From a bacterium HR17 (GTDB lineage: Bacteria; Armatimonadota; Fervidibacteria; Fervidibacterales; Fervidibacteraceae), in NCBI GenBank assembly GCA_002898575.1, contig BEHT01000002.1, positions 62,001 through 126,000 on the forward strand: a stretch of 64,000 nt of DNA, given 5' to 3'. Position 1 is the first letter of the stretch; the number at the start of each line of letters is the position of its first letter. The notes beneath the pieces were generated by a model. The model worked only from the letters and a program-made list of their open reading frames with translations. It did no database searches and had not been told where the DNA came from. Shown one piece after another: positions 18,055 through 29,700 of this stretch. The position numbers were made by a program, and so were the translations under genes.

Positions 18055-18954
18055 ATGTTGCAGCCCGCCGTCACACCGCAGCGAAAGAACGCCCGCTTGC
18101 GAGAACTGCTCGCTCAGCCGGGCATCATCCGCAGTTTCGGCGCTCACGATGTTTTCACTGCCCTGCTGGTGGAGCGGGCGGGATTTGAGACGGTGTTTAT
18201 CGGCGGCTTCGGCACTTCCGCTAGCCTGTTGGGCTTGCCCGACTTGAACTTTTTGACGCTGACGGAAATGGCAGACGCCGTCCGGCGCATGGCGCGCCGG
18301 CTCACGGTCCCGCTGATCGCCGACGGCGACACGGGACACGGCGATGTCCACAATGTCGTGCGGACTGTCGCCGAGTTTGAAGCGGCGGGGGCGTCAGGGA
18401 TCATCTTGGAAGACCAAGTGGTGCCCAAACGCTGCGGGCACTTTGAAGGCAAGCAGGTGATCCCCGCCGAAGAGATGGTCTTGAAACTCAAGGCAGCGCA
18501 AAGAGCCCGCGCCGATACCAACTTTGTCATCATCGCCCGCACCGACGCGCGGGAAGTTTACGGCTTGGACGAAGCCATCCGGCGCGCTAACCTTTACGGC
18601 GACGCCGGCGCCGATGTCGTCTTCATTGAAGCGCCTCTGTCCGTCCCCGAACTGGAGACGATCGCCCGACAAGTGCCCTACCCTAAGTTCGTCAATATGC
18701 TGACGGGCGGCAAAACGCCCGTCCTGACGGCAAAGGAGTTGGAGCAACTGGGCTACAAAATCGTCGTCTACCCGATTGACACGCTGCTGGTGACGGCAAA
18801 AGCCGTGATGGAGTTGGCGCAAACGCTGCAGGAGGCGGGGACGACCCTGGCGATGCGCGACCGCATGGTGAGTTTTGACGAACTCAAGGCGCTGCTGGGC
18901 GTGGATGCATGGATGCACCTGCGAGATTCGCTGGATGACGACCGCAAGGGATGA
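18055..18954 (+). CDS. Isocitrate lyase/PEP mutase family enzyme, methylisocitrate lyase-like
   Basis: The 299-residue TIM-barrel protein carries KRCGH, the active-site signature of isocitrate and methylisocitrate lyases, and the metal-binding DGDTGHGD segment. Length and motif order fit PrpB (2-methylisocitrate lyase, propionate breakdown) better than isocitrate lyase, which is longer. Related members act as oxaloacetate decarboxylases or carboxyphosphonoenolpyruvate mutases, and no prpC or prpD is nearby, so the substrate is open. ATG 18055 follows AAGGAGGGAC. Confidence 0.85.
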   Translation: MLQPAVTPQRKNARLRELLAQPGIIRSFGAHDVFTALLVERAGFETVFIGGFGTSASLLGLPDLNFLTLTEMADAVRRMARRLTVPLIADGDTGHGDVHNVVRTVAEFEAAGASGIILEDQVVPKRCGHFEGKQVIPAEEMVLKLKAAQRARADTNFVIIARTDAREVYGLDEAIRRANLYGDAGADVVFIEAPLSVPELETIARQVPYPKFVNMLTGGKTPVLTAKELEQLGYKIVVYPIDTLLVTAKAVMELAQTLQEAGTTLAMRDRMVSFDELKALLGVDAWMHLRDSLDDDRKG

Positions 18955-18962
18955 AGTGACGC

Positions 18963-18993
18963 GACCGTAGGGGCGAAACCTGCCCCTACGGTC
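18963..18993. terminator. Perfect 12-bp inverted repeat between convergent genes
   Basis: GACCGTAGGGGC (18963-18974) and GCCCCTACGGTC (18982-18993) form a perfect stem with a 7-nt loop. It sits between the convergent lyase and apt genes and could terminate both, but neither side has a T-run. It may belong to another small repeat family. Confidence 0.5.
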
Positions 18994-19030
18994 TCTCTGA
19001 AACCGGGCAGGGAACGCTCAGCACAGTGCG

Positions 19031-19576
19031 TCACGGAAACTGCACCAGTGTGATGACTTCATAGCCCTGCAGTTTTTCGCGCCCTTTCAAATCGGTCAAC
19101 TCAATGACAAAGGCGAACGAATCAATGACGCCACCGGCTTGCAAGACAAGGCGGGCGGCGGCATGGGCGGTGCCCCCCGTCGCCAGCAGGTCGTCCATAA
19201 TGAGCACGCGTTGACCTGGCTGAACGGCGTCCACATGCATCTCCAACGCTTCAATGCCGTATTCCAGCGCGTAGTGGACCTTGTAGGTCATGTAGGGCAA
19301 CTTGCCCGATTTGCGCAACGGGACAAACCCAGCTCCCAACCGGATCGCTAAAGGAGCGGCGAAGATGAACCCACGCGACTCCACAGCGGCGATGACATCA
19401 ATTTGGCGCCCTTCGTAGATTTGAGCGAAGGTGTCAATCACCCGCCGAAAAAGGTCAGGGTTTTGCAGCACGGGCGTGATGTCGCGAAACAAAATCCCCG
19501 GCTTGGGAAAATCGGGGATGTTACGGATGGCTTCTTTCAATCCCGGCACGATCGGCACGATCGCCATTGTCGTCAC
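19031..19576 (-). CDS. apt: Adenine phosphoribosyltransferase
   Basis: Apt makes AMP from adenine and PRPP. The 181-residue product has the PRPP-binding motif VLIMDDLLATGGT (124-136), the AVESRGFIF loop near residue 64 and the N-terminal IPDFPKPGILFRDITP typical of the family. It lies 21 nt downstream of mtnP on the same strand. Together they turn methylthioadenosine into adenine and then AMP, a coherent two-gene salvage unit. ATG 19567 (MAIVP) is an alternative start. Confidence 0.96.
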   Translation of the reverse strand: MTTMAIVPIVPGLKEAIRNIPDFPKPGILFRDITPVLQNPDLFRRVIDTFAQIYEGRQIDVIAAVESRGFIFAAPLAIRLGAGFVPLRKSGKLPYMTYKVHYALEYGIEALEMHVDAVQPGQRVLIMDDLLATGGTAHAAARLVLQAGGVIDSFAFVIELTDLKGREKLQGYEVITLVQFP

Positions 19577-19597
19577 CCTCCTTTGGGAGCGTTCGGT

Positions 19598-20425
19598 TCA
19601 AACAACGACGCGGGCATGCTTGAGCGCTTCACCGCAATGGCAAGTGCGTTCTGTCGGAACGCGTTTAACGATTTCCACCAACAACGCGCGCGCCTTTTCC
19701 AGGCTGGCGGCAAAGTTTCGCATGACTTCCTCTGCCGAAACGGGTTGCACCGCCCCGTCAGCGACCAGACCGGTGTCGTAGTCGGTGACGATGGAGATGT
19801 TGACATAGCAAAGTTCCGCTTCCCGCGCTAACACGACTTCGGGATACTGGGTCATGTTGATGACTTCCCAACCCATTTGCGTGAACCAACGGCTTTCCGC
19901 TTTCGTGGAGAAACGCGGTCCTTCAATGACGACGACGGTGCCGCGTTCGTGATGGGGGATGCCCAAATCCTTGCAGGCTTGGACGGCGATCTGGCGCAAC
20001 TGCGGGCAATAGGGGTCAGCGGTGCTGACATGGGTCGTGACAGGACCGTTGAAGAAGGTGTCGTCGCGGTGACGGGTGCGGTCAACGAATTGGTCGCAGA
20101 TGACGAAATCGCCAGGCTTGATGTGCCGTTGCAAACTGCCGACGGCGTTGGGGGCGAGGATACGCTCTACGCCCAGCGCTTTCATCGCCCACACATTGGC
20201 TTTGTAAGGGACTTTGTGCGGCGGATATTGGTGGTTGCGCCCGTGGCGGGGCAGGAACGCCACGCGCTTGCCGGCGATGTCCACGATGGTGATGAGGTCA
20301 CTGGGGGCTCCGAAGGGCGTCTCCACCTTGATTTCTTCCAACACTGTCGCACCTTCCATCTTGTAAAGCCCTGAGCCGCCGAAGACGCCGATAGCGGCTT
20401 TGCGTTCTGTGACTTGGGGAAACAT
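19598..20425 (-). CDS. mtnP: S-methyl-5'-thioadenosine phosphorylase
   Basis: MtnP cleaves methylthioadenosine with phosphate to adenine and methylthioribose 1-phosphate. The 275-residue product contains GVFGGSGLYKM (phosphate loop), LPRHGRNHQYPPH and the family segments VIEGPRFSTKAES and NMTQYPE. The Met in the last of these is part of the purine pocket. It heads the mtnP-apt pair. MTA derives from SAM, so the pair complements the riboswitch-controlled SAM synthetase 6 kb away. No mtnA-type methionine salvage genes are in the window. Confidence 0.95.
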   Translation of the reverse strand: MFPQVTERKAAIGVFGGSGLYKMEGATVLEEIKVETPFGAPSDLITIVDIAGKRVAFLPRHGRNHQYPPHKVPYKANVWAMKALGVERILAPNAVGSLQRHIKPGDFVICDQFVDRTRHRDDTFFNGPVTTHVSTADPYCPQLRQIAVQACKDLGIPHHERGTVVVIEGPRFSTKAESRWFTQMGWEVINMTQYPEVVLAREAELCYVNISIVTDYDTGLVADGAVQPVSAEEVMRNFAASLEKARALLVEIVKRVPTERTCHCGEALKHARVVV

Positions 20426-20481
20426 CCCACACCAGCCTCCTTTCCTGACGGTGTCATTGCGCTGCTTCCCGTTGCTGTGGG

Positions 20482-21924
20482 CTATCCGCGCTCAGGCTGA
20501 GACACCTCGGCGACAGGTGTTCCTGTCGCCGGCTGCCACAGCGGCAACTCCACGATGAACCGTGCCCCGCCAAGGGGGGATTCTTCCACCCAGACGCGCC
20601 CGCGATGGGCGACGACGATGTTTTGGACAATGGCTAAGCCTAATCCAGTGCCGCCCCGTTCGGCTTTGGTCGTGACGAACGGGATAAAAATGCGGTCGCG
20701 CAAATCCACCGGCACACCTGGACCGTCGTCGTCTACTTCAATGCGTCCCCATCCGTTGCGCTGATAGGTGCGGACAAGCACCTGTGACCCCTTACGGGCT
20801 TGGATAATGGCTTCGCCGGCGTTCCGCACCAGTTGGACGACCACCTCCTCTAAGTCACCTCGGCGTCCCAAGACGAGCAGTGTTTGAGGAGAGCACTCAG
20901 CGGTCACTTGAATCCCGTCCCGCGCCAGCGAATAACTCGCCAGTTGCACGGCTTCCCGAATGGCTGTGTTGATGTCTAACAGTTCCGCTTCCTGCGTGCG
21001 CCGCGCGTCTGCGAAATGGATAAGGGCATGGGTCACCTGGCGGATGCGGTTTGCGGCTGTCAGGATGTCAACGAGTTTTTCCCGCGTCGCTTCATCCATC
21101 TCCCCTTCTTCCAGCGCCATTTCCACATTGCCCAAGATAACTTGGAGCGGGTTGTTGATTTCGTGCGCAATGCCCGACGCCAATTCACCTAAAGTCGCTA
21201 CTTGAAACGAGCGGGCGAGGTGTTGAAACTGCAGGCTGTCAATGTGCAGCGGTAAAAAACGCCACAAGCGGTGCCCTGAAGGCACCGCCGTCACAAACAC
21301 CCGATAAGCCGTCGGGGAATCGGTAACCCGCAAAGTCACGACACCGCCTGAAGTGCCTAACCGCAGCAACTCTTGCAAGCATTCACCGTCTTGCTCCGAT
21401 GCCCCCAAAGTCCAAAGGGCACGCCCCACTTCCAACACGCCGCTCACATTCCATTGGGTGTTAGCGGCGGCGTTCCACGCCAACAAAGTGCCGTGCGTGT
21501 CCGTGACCAGCATGGGCTCGGCGAAACTGTCAATCACCCGCTGCCACCCTTCAGCGGCAACAGTCAACCAGATCGCGCACAACTCCGCCCAAAAGCGCGC
21601 CTGATGCGCAGAGACTGAGCGGCTGGGACAAAGCAGCGCATAAGATGGGTTGCGGCAATCGGGCGGCACCGTCACTAACCACCACCGCCGACGGGGCGAT
21701 TGGGTCGTTATCGGCGCCACTTCACCTTGTGGGACCGGCGTCAGCGGCAATGCTGTCGGGGTGCCGCTGACGATGAAAACGGCTTGCCACTCTTTGGAGC
21801 GCCGAACGAACAGCCCACCGCACCCCCATGCGGAGAGCAAGCGTGCCAATGCCTCACGCCATTGCCCCTGCCGTCCCAGTGCGATGACGCAACGCCAATA
21901 CACCCAAGGGTCTTTCGCTGCCAT
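20482..21924 (-). CDS. Histidine kinase with PAS-like sensor domain (NtrB-like output)
   Basis: The 480-residue kinase appears cytoplasmic, with no transmembrane segment. A poorly conserved N-terminal half is followed by a PAS-like region (LVTDTHGTLLAWNAAAN), the HisKA H box GELASGIAHEINNPLQVIL (His near residue 250) and an HATPase domain with N-box VVQLVRNAGEAI, DDDGPGVP, and GGTGLGLAIVQNIV. The H-box type with HEINNPL is typical of NtrB-like kinases. It begins 20 nt after ligA on the same strand, probably cotranscribed. No response regulator is encoded nearby, so it is an orphan. Confidence 0.88.
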   Translation of the reverse strand: MAAKDPWVYWRCVIALGRQGQWREALARLLSAWGCGGLFVRRSKEWQAVFIVSGTPTALPLTPVPQGEVAPITTQSPRRRWWLVTVPPDCRNPSYALLCPSRSVSAHQARFWAELCAIWLTVAAEGWQRVIDSFAEPMLVTDTHGTLLAWNAAANTQWNVSGVLEVGRALWTLGASEQDGECLQELLRLGTSGGVVTLRVTDSPTAYRVFVTAVPSGHRLWRFLPLHIDSLQFQHLARSFQVATLGELASGIAHEINNPLQVILGNVEMALEEGEMDEATREKLVDILTAANRIRQVTHALIHFADARRTQEAELLDINTAIREAVQLASYSLARDGIQVTAECSPQTLLVLGRRGDLEEVVVQLVRNAGEAIIQARKGSQVLVRTYQRNGWGRIEVDDDGPGVPVDLRDRIFIPFVTTKAERGGTGLGLAIVQNIVVAHRGRVWVEESPLGGARFIVELPLWQPATGTPVAEVSQPERG

Positions 21925-21944
21925 ATGGTTCTCGGACCTCTTCG

Positions 21945-24437
<2,493 letters not shown>

Positions 24438-25625
24438 ATGCAGCGGCAAAAGCAAACCCTGTTCGCCATCGTAGCGCTGGACTTATTGGGGTTCGGCATG
24501 GTCATCCCGCAACTGGGTCCGTATGCCCATGCGTTGGGGGCGCCCGAATGGCTCGTCGGCGTTCTGTTTGCGACTTATTCGGCGATGCAGTTCCTGTTTG
24601 CGCCCGTTTGGGGCAGTTTGTCCGACCGCATCGGGCGCCGCCCTATCCTCCTCGTCTCGCTGGCGGGTTCCGTCATCGGCTACACCCTATTCGCCCTCGC
24701 CAATTCGGTGGCGATGCTGTTTGCGTCGCGGTTGGTGGCGGGCATCGCCGCCGCCAACATCGCCGTCGCACAAGCCTATCTCGCCGATATCACACCGCCT
24801 AATGAACGGGCTGGTGCGATGGGGCTCATCGGTGCTGCGTTTGGGCTGGGCTTCGTCTTGGGTCCGCCGCTGGGCGGTATGCTGGGCTATTGGGGCGGCG
24901 TTCACGCCATCGGCTTGGGAGCGGCAACGCTGTCATCGCTGGCACTGATGAGCGCATGGGTCCTTCTGCCCGAACCGATGCGCCACAATGCGGCATCACC
25001 GACCTTGTCGCGCTGGCAAGCGTTTCAACAAATTCAGCGCAACCGTGCCCTGCTGCTGTGTGTCGTGTTATTCTTTTTCGCCACTTTCGCCGTCGCCAAT
25101 TTGCAATTCAGCCTGCCGCTGTTTTTGCCACTCCGTTGGCATTGGACGACCGAGCAGGCAGGGCTGCGGGTCGGATGGTTGCTGGGCTTTTCGGGTTTTT
25201 TGATGGGAGCGCTGCAAGCGGGTGCCGTCGGGCGCTGGGCAAAGCGGTTCGGCGAACCGCGCCTCATCGTCGCCGGCACGGGGTTAACGGTCGTGGGGTT
25301 AGCCTTATTGCCGCTGGTGCCTTATTGGGTGTGGCTTTTCCCGTGCCTTGCGGTGTTGTCTATTGGGGGCGCAATGGCGCAACCGTCCCTCGCCAGCCTC
25401 GTCTCGCAACTCAGCCCCGAAGACCTACAAGGTAGCGTGCTGGGCGTTTACCAGAGTGCAGGCAGTTTCGCCCGAATCCTCGGTCCGCTGTGGGCGGGTT
25501 TCTGGTTTCACCTCGCCCCCACCTTGCCTTTTTGGACGGCAGCAGCGGTGATGGCAATGGTGTGGGCAATCAGTCGGCAACTGCCGCAGTTACCGACCGT
25601 AAGGACGCACGCTAAGGCGCCCTGA
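24438..25625 (+). CDS. MFS drug-type efflux transporter (TetA-like)
   Basis: The 395-residue protein is a 12-helix major facilitator. The first helix LFAIVALDLLGFGMVIPQL, the loop 2-3 motif GSLSDRIGRRPIL (motif A) and the motif C-like helix 5 GAAFGLGFVLGPPLGGMLG put it with the TetA/multidrug antiporter group (DHA1), which export compounds in exchange for protons. ATG 24438 is chosen because the first helix follows at once; GTG 24432 is an alternative. It faces trmB convergently with only 9 nt between the stops. Substrate unknown; no regulator gene adjoins it. Confidence 0.9.
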   Translation: MQRQKQTLFAIVALDLLGFGMVIPQLGPYAHALGAPEWLVGVLFATYSAMQFLFAPVWGSLSDRIGRRPILLVSLAGSVIGYTLFALANSVAMLFASRLVAGIAAANIAVAQAYLADITPPNERAGAMGLIGAAFGLGFVLGPPLGGMLGYWGGVHAIGLGAATLSSLALMSAWVLLPEPMRHNAASPTLSRWQAFQQIQRNRALLLCVVLFFFATFAVANLQFSLPLFLPLRWHWTTEQAGLRVGWLLGFSGFLMGALQAGAVGRWAKRFGEPRLIVAGTGLTVVGLALLPLVPYWVWLFPCLAVLSIGGAMAQPSLASLVSQLSPEDLQGSVLGVYQSAGSFARILGPLWAGFWFHLAPTLPFWTAAAVMAMVWAISRQLPQLPTVRTHAKAP

Positions 25626-25634
25626 AAAGGCGCA

Positions 25635-26711
25635 TCAACCTCCCAGATCAATCGCCCGCCACACCGCAGGCAAACAGGTCGTGTGCTTGACAGTGGCGCC
25701 AGGCAACGACGCCATTACGGTGCGGGCAAGCAATGCCACCGCCCGATGGACACCTTTGGTCGGATCGGGGCAACCGACTTCGTGCAACCGCAACAAAATG
25801 CCGTCGCTGTGTGGATGGGCGACGACGAAAAACCGCTGGGTCAACTTACCTTCGGCGACAATCACATCCACTAATACGCGGTCATCGCCGCGGTAGGCGT
25901 CTTTGACGACGATGACGCACTCGTCGCTGTGCCGAAAGGTTTGGCGCGGAATGTGTTGGCGCAATTGCTCCCAATCGACGGGTTGGCTGACTTGCAGCGT
26001 TACCTGCGGCATTGGCTCATCGCCTCGCAGCACTGCCAACGGGTAAATGCGCTCCAACCATTCGGGTTGGTCCACTTGTCGCACCTTGCGAAAGCCCAGG
26101 TAGAACAGCCGTCGCCCTTGTGCCTTCCACTTGCGGGCATACTTGGTGGCGTAGTAGTCGGGTAACTCGTGGCGCAAGGGCGTTGTCCACAACGGCGCGT
26201 AAGCGGGACACGCCGAAAAGGCTGCCAGCACCTCTTGTGCGTAAGGTTCATCGTCGGTCACCGCAATGAAAGTGCCGCCTTCCCGCAGCCGTGACGCCAG
26301 CAGCCACGCAAACGCTGCGTCTACCAAGCGGCGCTTGTGGTGGCGCCGCTTGTGCCAAGGGTCGGGGAAGTTCAGGTAAAGTGCCGTCAAACTATCGGGC
26401 GCAAACAGGCGCGATAGGGCGTGGCTACCTTCCATCGGCAGCAACCGCACATTGGTCACGCCCGCTTGCCGCACGCGGTTGCGGGCTTTCAACAAAAATT
26501 TGCGGGCGACCTCCACGCCGACGCAGTTGGCGTCAGGGAAGCGTTGTGCCAGCCAAACCAGAAACTCCCCGTTGCCGACGCCGATTTCCAGCAGCAACGG
26601 TGCATCGCGCCCGAACAAATGAGACCAATCAGGGCGAACGGGCAACGCCGTCGGGCGCAGCACAATCCCGTCCAGCGTGACGACCACATCATCGGGAAGT
26701 TCTGCAGCCAT
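25635..26711 (-). CDS. trmB: tRNA (guanine-N7-)-methyltransferase with C-terminal extension
   Basis: TrmB methylates G46 of tRNA using SAM. The core shows LEIGVGNGEFLVWLA (SAM loop), the EVARKF segment and the catalytic and tRNA-binding motif FPDPWHKRRHHKRRL. At 358 residues it is about 130 residues longer than most bacterial enzymes; the extra part follows the core, from about residue 225. Long C-terminal regions are known in TrmB of thermophilic bacteria such as Aquifex, which supports a thermophilic host. It begins only 6 nt after gyrA ends, so the two are likely cotranscribed. Confidence 0.93.
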   Translation of the reverse strand: MAAELPDDVVVTLDGIVLRPTALPVRPDWSHLFGRDAPLLLEIGVGNGEFLVWLAQRFPDANCVGVEVARKFLLKARNRVRQAGVTNVRLLPMEGSHALSRLFAPDSLTALYLNFPDPWHKRRHHKRRLVDAAFAWLLASRLREGGTFIAVTDDEPYAQEVLAAFSACPAYAPLWTTPLRHELPDYYATKYARKWKAQGRRLFYLGFRKVRQVDQPEWLERIYPLAVLRGDEPMPQVTLQVSQPVDWEQLRQHIPRQTFRHSDECVIVVKDAYRGDDRVLVDVIVAEGKLTQRFFVVAHPHSDGILLRLHEVGCPDPTKGVHRAVALLARTVMASLPGATVKHTTCLPAVWRAIDLGG

Positions 26712-26717
26712 CTCATC

Positions 26718-29700
26718 TTACGCCTCTTCCGTCGGTCGGACGACGAGCGTGACGCCCGTGATGACATCGCCGTTTTTGACAGGCACCAACACACGCCCGC
26801 GTGCGGCGCGGCTGAGTTTGCGCACTTGTGCCACTTCCAACCGCACGACAACGCCCCGCGCCGTCGTGATGAGCACCGCGTCGTCAGGGCGAACGACTTG
26901 CACCGCGACCAAGTCGCCCGTCTTCTTGTCCAGCCCCATCAAGATGAGCCCTTTGCCACCTCGCCCTTGCGGGCGAATTTCCTTGAGCGCCACGCGCTTG
27001 CCGTAACCGAACGCGGAGACGACCAACACTGAATCGTCGCCCGCTTCTACCAAGTCAAAGGAGACGACCTTGTCGCCTTCCTGCAGGCTGATGCCCCGCA
27101 CGCCTTGCGCTTGTCGCCCCATCGGGCGCACTTCGTCTTCCTTGAAGCGGATGACCATGCCCTTTGCCGTCGCCAGCAACACTTCCTTGTTGCCGTCTGT
27201 CCATTTGACGCCGCACAGTTCATCGCCTTCCGTCAGCGTGATAGCCTGTACGCCCTTTGCCAAGCGGGTCGTGAATTCACCAAGGGGCGACTTTTTGACC
27301 GTGCCGTTGCGGGTCGCCATGAAGAGGTAGCCGCCGCCGTCAAAGGTGGCGATGGGCACGGTGGCGACAATTTGCTCATCGCTGTCCAGTTGCAGCAATT
27401 GACCCAAGTGGGTCCCTTTCGCCTCGCGGCTGGCGGCGGGAATTTCGTAGGCGCGCAGTTGGTAGCAGCGCCCTTTGTTGCTGAAGAAGAGGAGCGTGTG
27501 GCGCGTGGACGCGATGACCAGATCCGCCAACGCGTCTTGCTCCTTGCGGCTTAACCCGATGGTCGTTTTGCCTCGTCGCCGCTCCAAGTAAGCCTCAAGG
27601 GGCAACCGTTTGATGTAGCCGTCGCGGCTGATGGCGATGGCAATGTCCTGCTCCGCCAACAACTCTTCCATCGGCACATCGGCGTCTTCGGCTTGGGCGA
27701 CGATCGCGGTGCGGCGATGGTCAGCGAATTGGCGTTTGACTTCCTGTAATTCCTGCTTGATGATGAAGTCCACTTGCTTTGGGCTGCGCAAAATGGACTG
27801 CAACTCTTCAATCCGCCTAATGAGCGCCTCATACTCCTCACGCAACCGCTGTTGGTCAAGGCGGGTCAGTTGCCCCAGTTGCATGTTCAAGATCGCGTCG
27901 GCTTGCTGTTCGCTCAACTTGAACTGGCGCATCAACCGCTCGCGGGCTTCCTCACGGCTTTCGCTGCGGCGGATGAGCGCGATCACTTCGTCTAGGTTGC
28001 GGGCGACCAACCGCAAGCCCTCCAAGATATGGGCGCGGGCTTCAGCGCGGCGCAACTCAAACTGCGTGCGCCGCGTGACGACTTGGCGGCGGTGGTCAAG
28101 ATAGTGCTGCAGGATATCTTTGAGCGTCAGGATTTTGGGCTCGTTGTCGACCAGCGCCAGCAAGATGATGCCGTAGTTGACCCGCAGGTTGGTGACTTTG
28201 TAAAGTTGCGACAAAACGGCGCGCGGGTTGTAATCGCGTTTGACTTCCACGACGATGCGCATACCCGTGCGGTCGGTCTCATCGTTGATGTCAGCGACAC
28301 CTTCCAACTTGCGGCTTTGCACCAAGTTGGCGATTTGGACGATGAGTTGTTCTTTGCTGACGCGGTAGGGCAATTCGGTGATGACGATGGCGGTGCGTCC
28401 GCCCGGCAAGTTTTCAATCGTCGCCCGCCCTTGCAAGACAATCGTGCCGCGCCCCGTTGTGTAGGCGTCGCGGATGCCGTCTTTGCCGACGATGATGCCG
28501 CCCGTCGGAAAATCGGGACCGGGCAAAAAGCGCATTAAGTCGTCTATGTTGGCGTCAGGGTTGTCAATCAGGTGCAGTAGCGCGTCCACGACCTCGCCCA
28601 AGTTGTGGGGCGGAATTTCCGTCGCCATCGCGACGGCGATGCCCGTCGCCCCGTTGATGAGCAAGTTGGGCACCTTCGCCGGCAGCACGACAGGCTCCAT
28701 GTGCTTTTCGTCGTAGTTGGGGCGCCAATCCACCGTGTCCTTGTCAATGTCTTCCAACAGCGCCATCGCAATGGGTGACAAGCGGCACTCGGTGTTGTGG
28801 TTGACAAAACCGTTGGCGACGAACGAGTGACAATCGCTGTCTACCCGCACCGAGTAGACCCGCTGCCAACCGGCCGGCTCTATCGCCACGACGCGGTCAA
28901 ACAGGTAACGGGGCTGAGGGGCGAAAAGGAGCCCTACCAAGTCGCACTGTGTCAACGCTTCCGCCCAGCGCGGTAGCACCGGAACCAAGCGGGCAGGACG
29001 GTCAAGGTTGTGCTGGCGGAACCATGCGCGATGGCGTTGAGCGACACGCCGAGCATACGCCGCCAAAAGGGACATGAGGCTATGCCGCACCAACACCTTG
29101 CTTGACAGGTGCGTCAACCCTTCCTGCAGCGCGCGGCGTTTCGTTTCCGAAACAAAGCCGATACGCTCGGCAAACAGCCGCAAGTTTTCCACACCCTCAA
29201 GGCACAACCGCCACTCTTTGCGGTCGGGGTCAAAGTAGCGGGCGCTGGCGATGCCGAACCGCAGAAGTAAGACCTGCACCTGCTTGACAAGTTGCTCACT
29301 GCCGGAACTCAAAGTCACGCGGGAGAGCGTCCCGCTGGATTGCTCTACCACGCTGCCGCTTTCAAACAGTGCTTGCAGGAACGCAGCGACCACCGAGGAG
29401 GGCGAACGCAAGATAACGGGCGGGACGACGCGCCCTTTAGCCTTGCCCTTCACGCCCAAGCGGTGCAGGAAGGCGACCACCTGCTTTGACGCAATTTGCA
29501 TCCGCCAGAGCGGCTGCTTGCCCAAACCGACGCGCGGTCGCAACCGCTTGTGCAACCGACAGGTCGGGAACACTTGGGACCACACTTGTTGGAAGGCATC
29601 GGCAAATTCACCGGGCGTTACCGTGACCTCAATGGCCCGCTTGCGCGCTGTTCCGTCTGCCACCAACGCGCCTAACAGGAACGCCAACCGTTCGTCCAAT

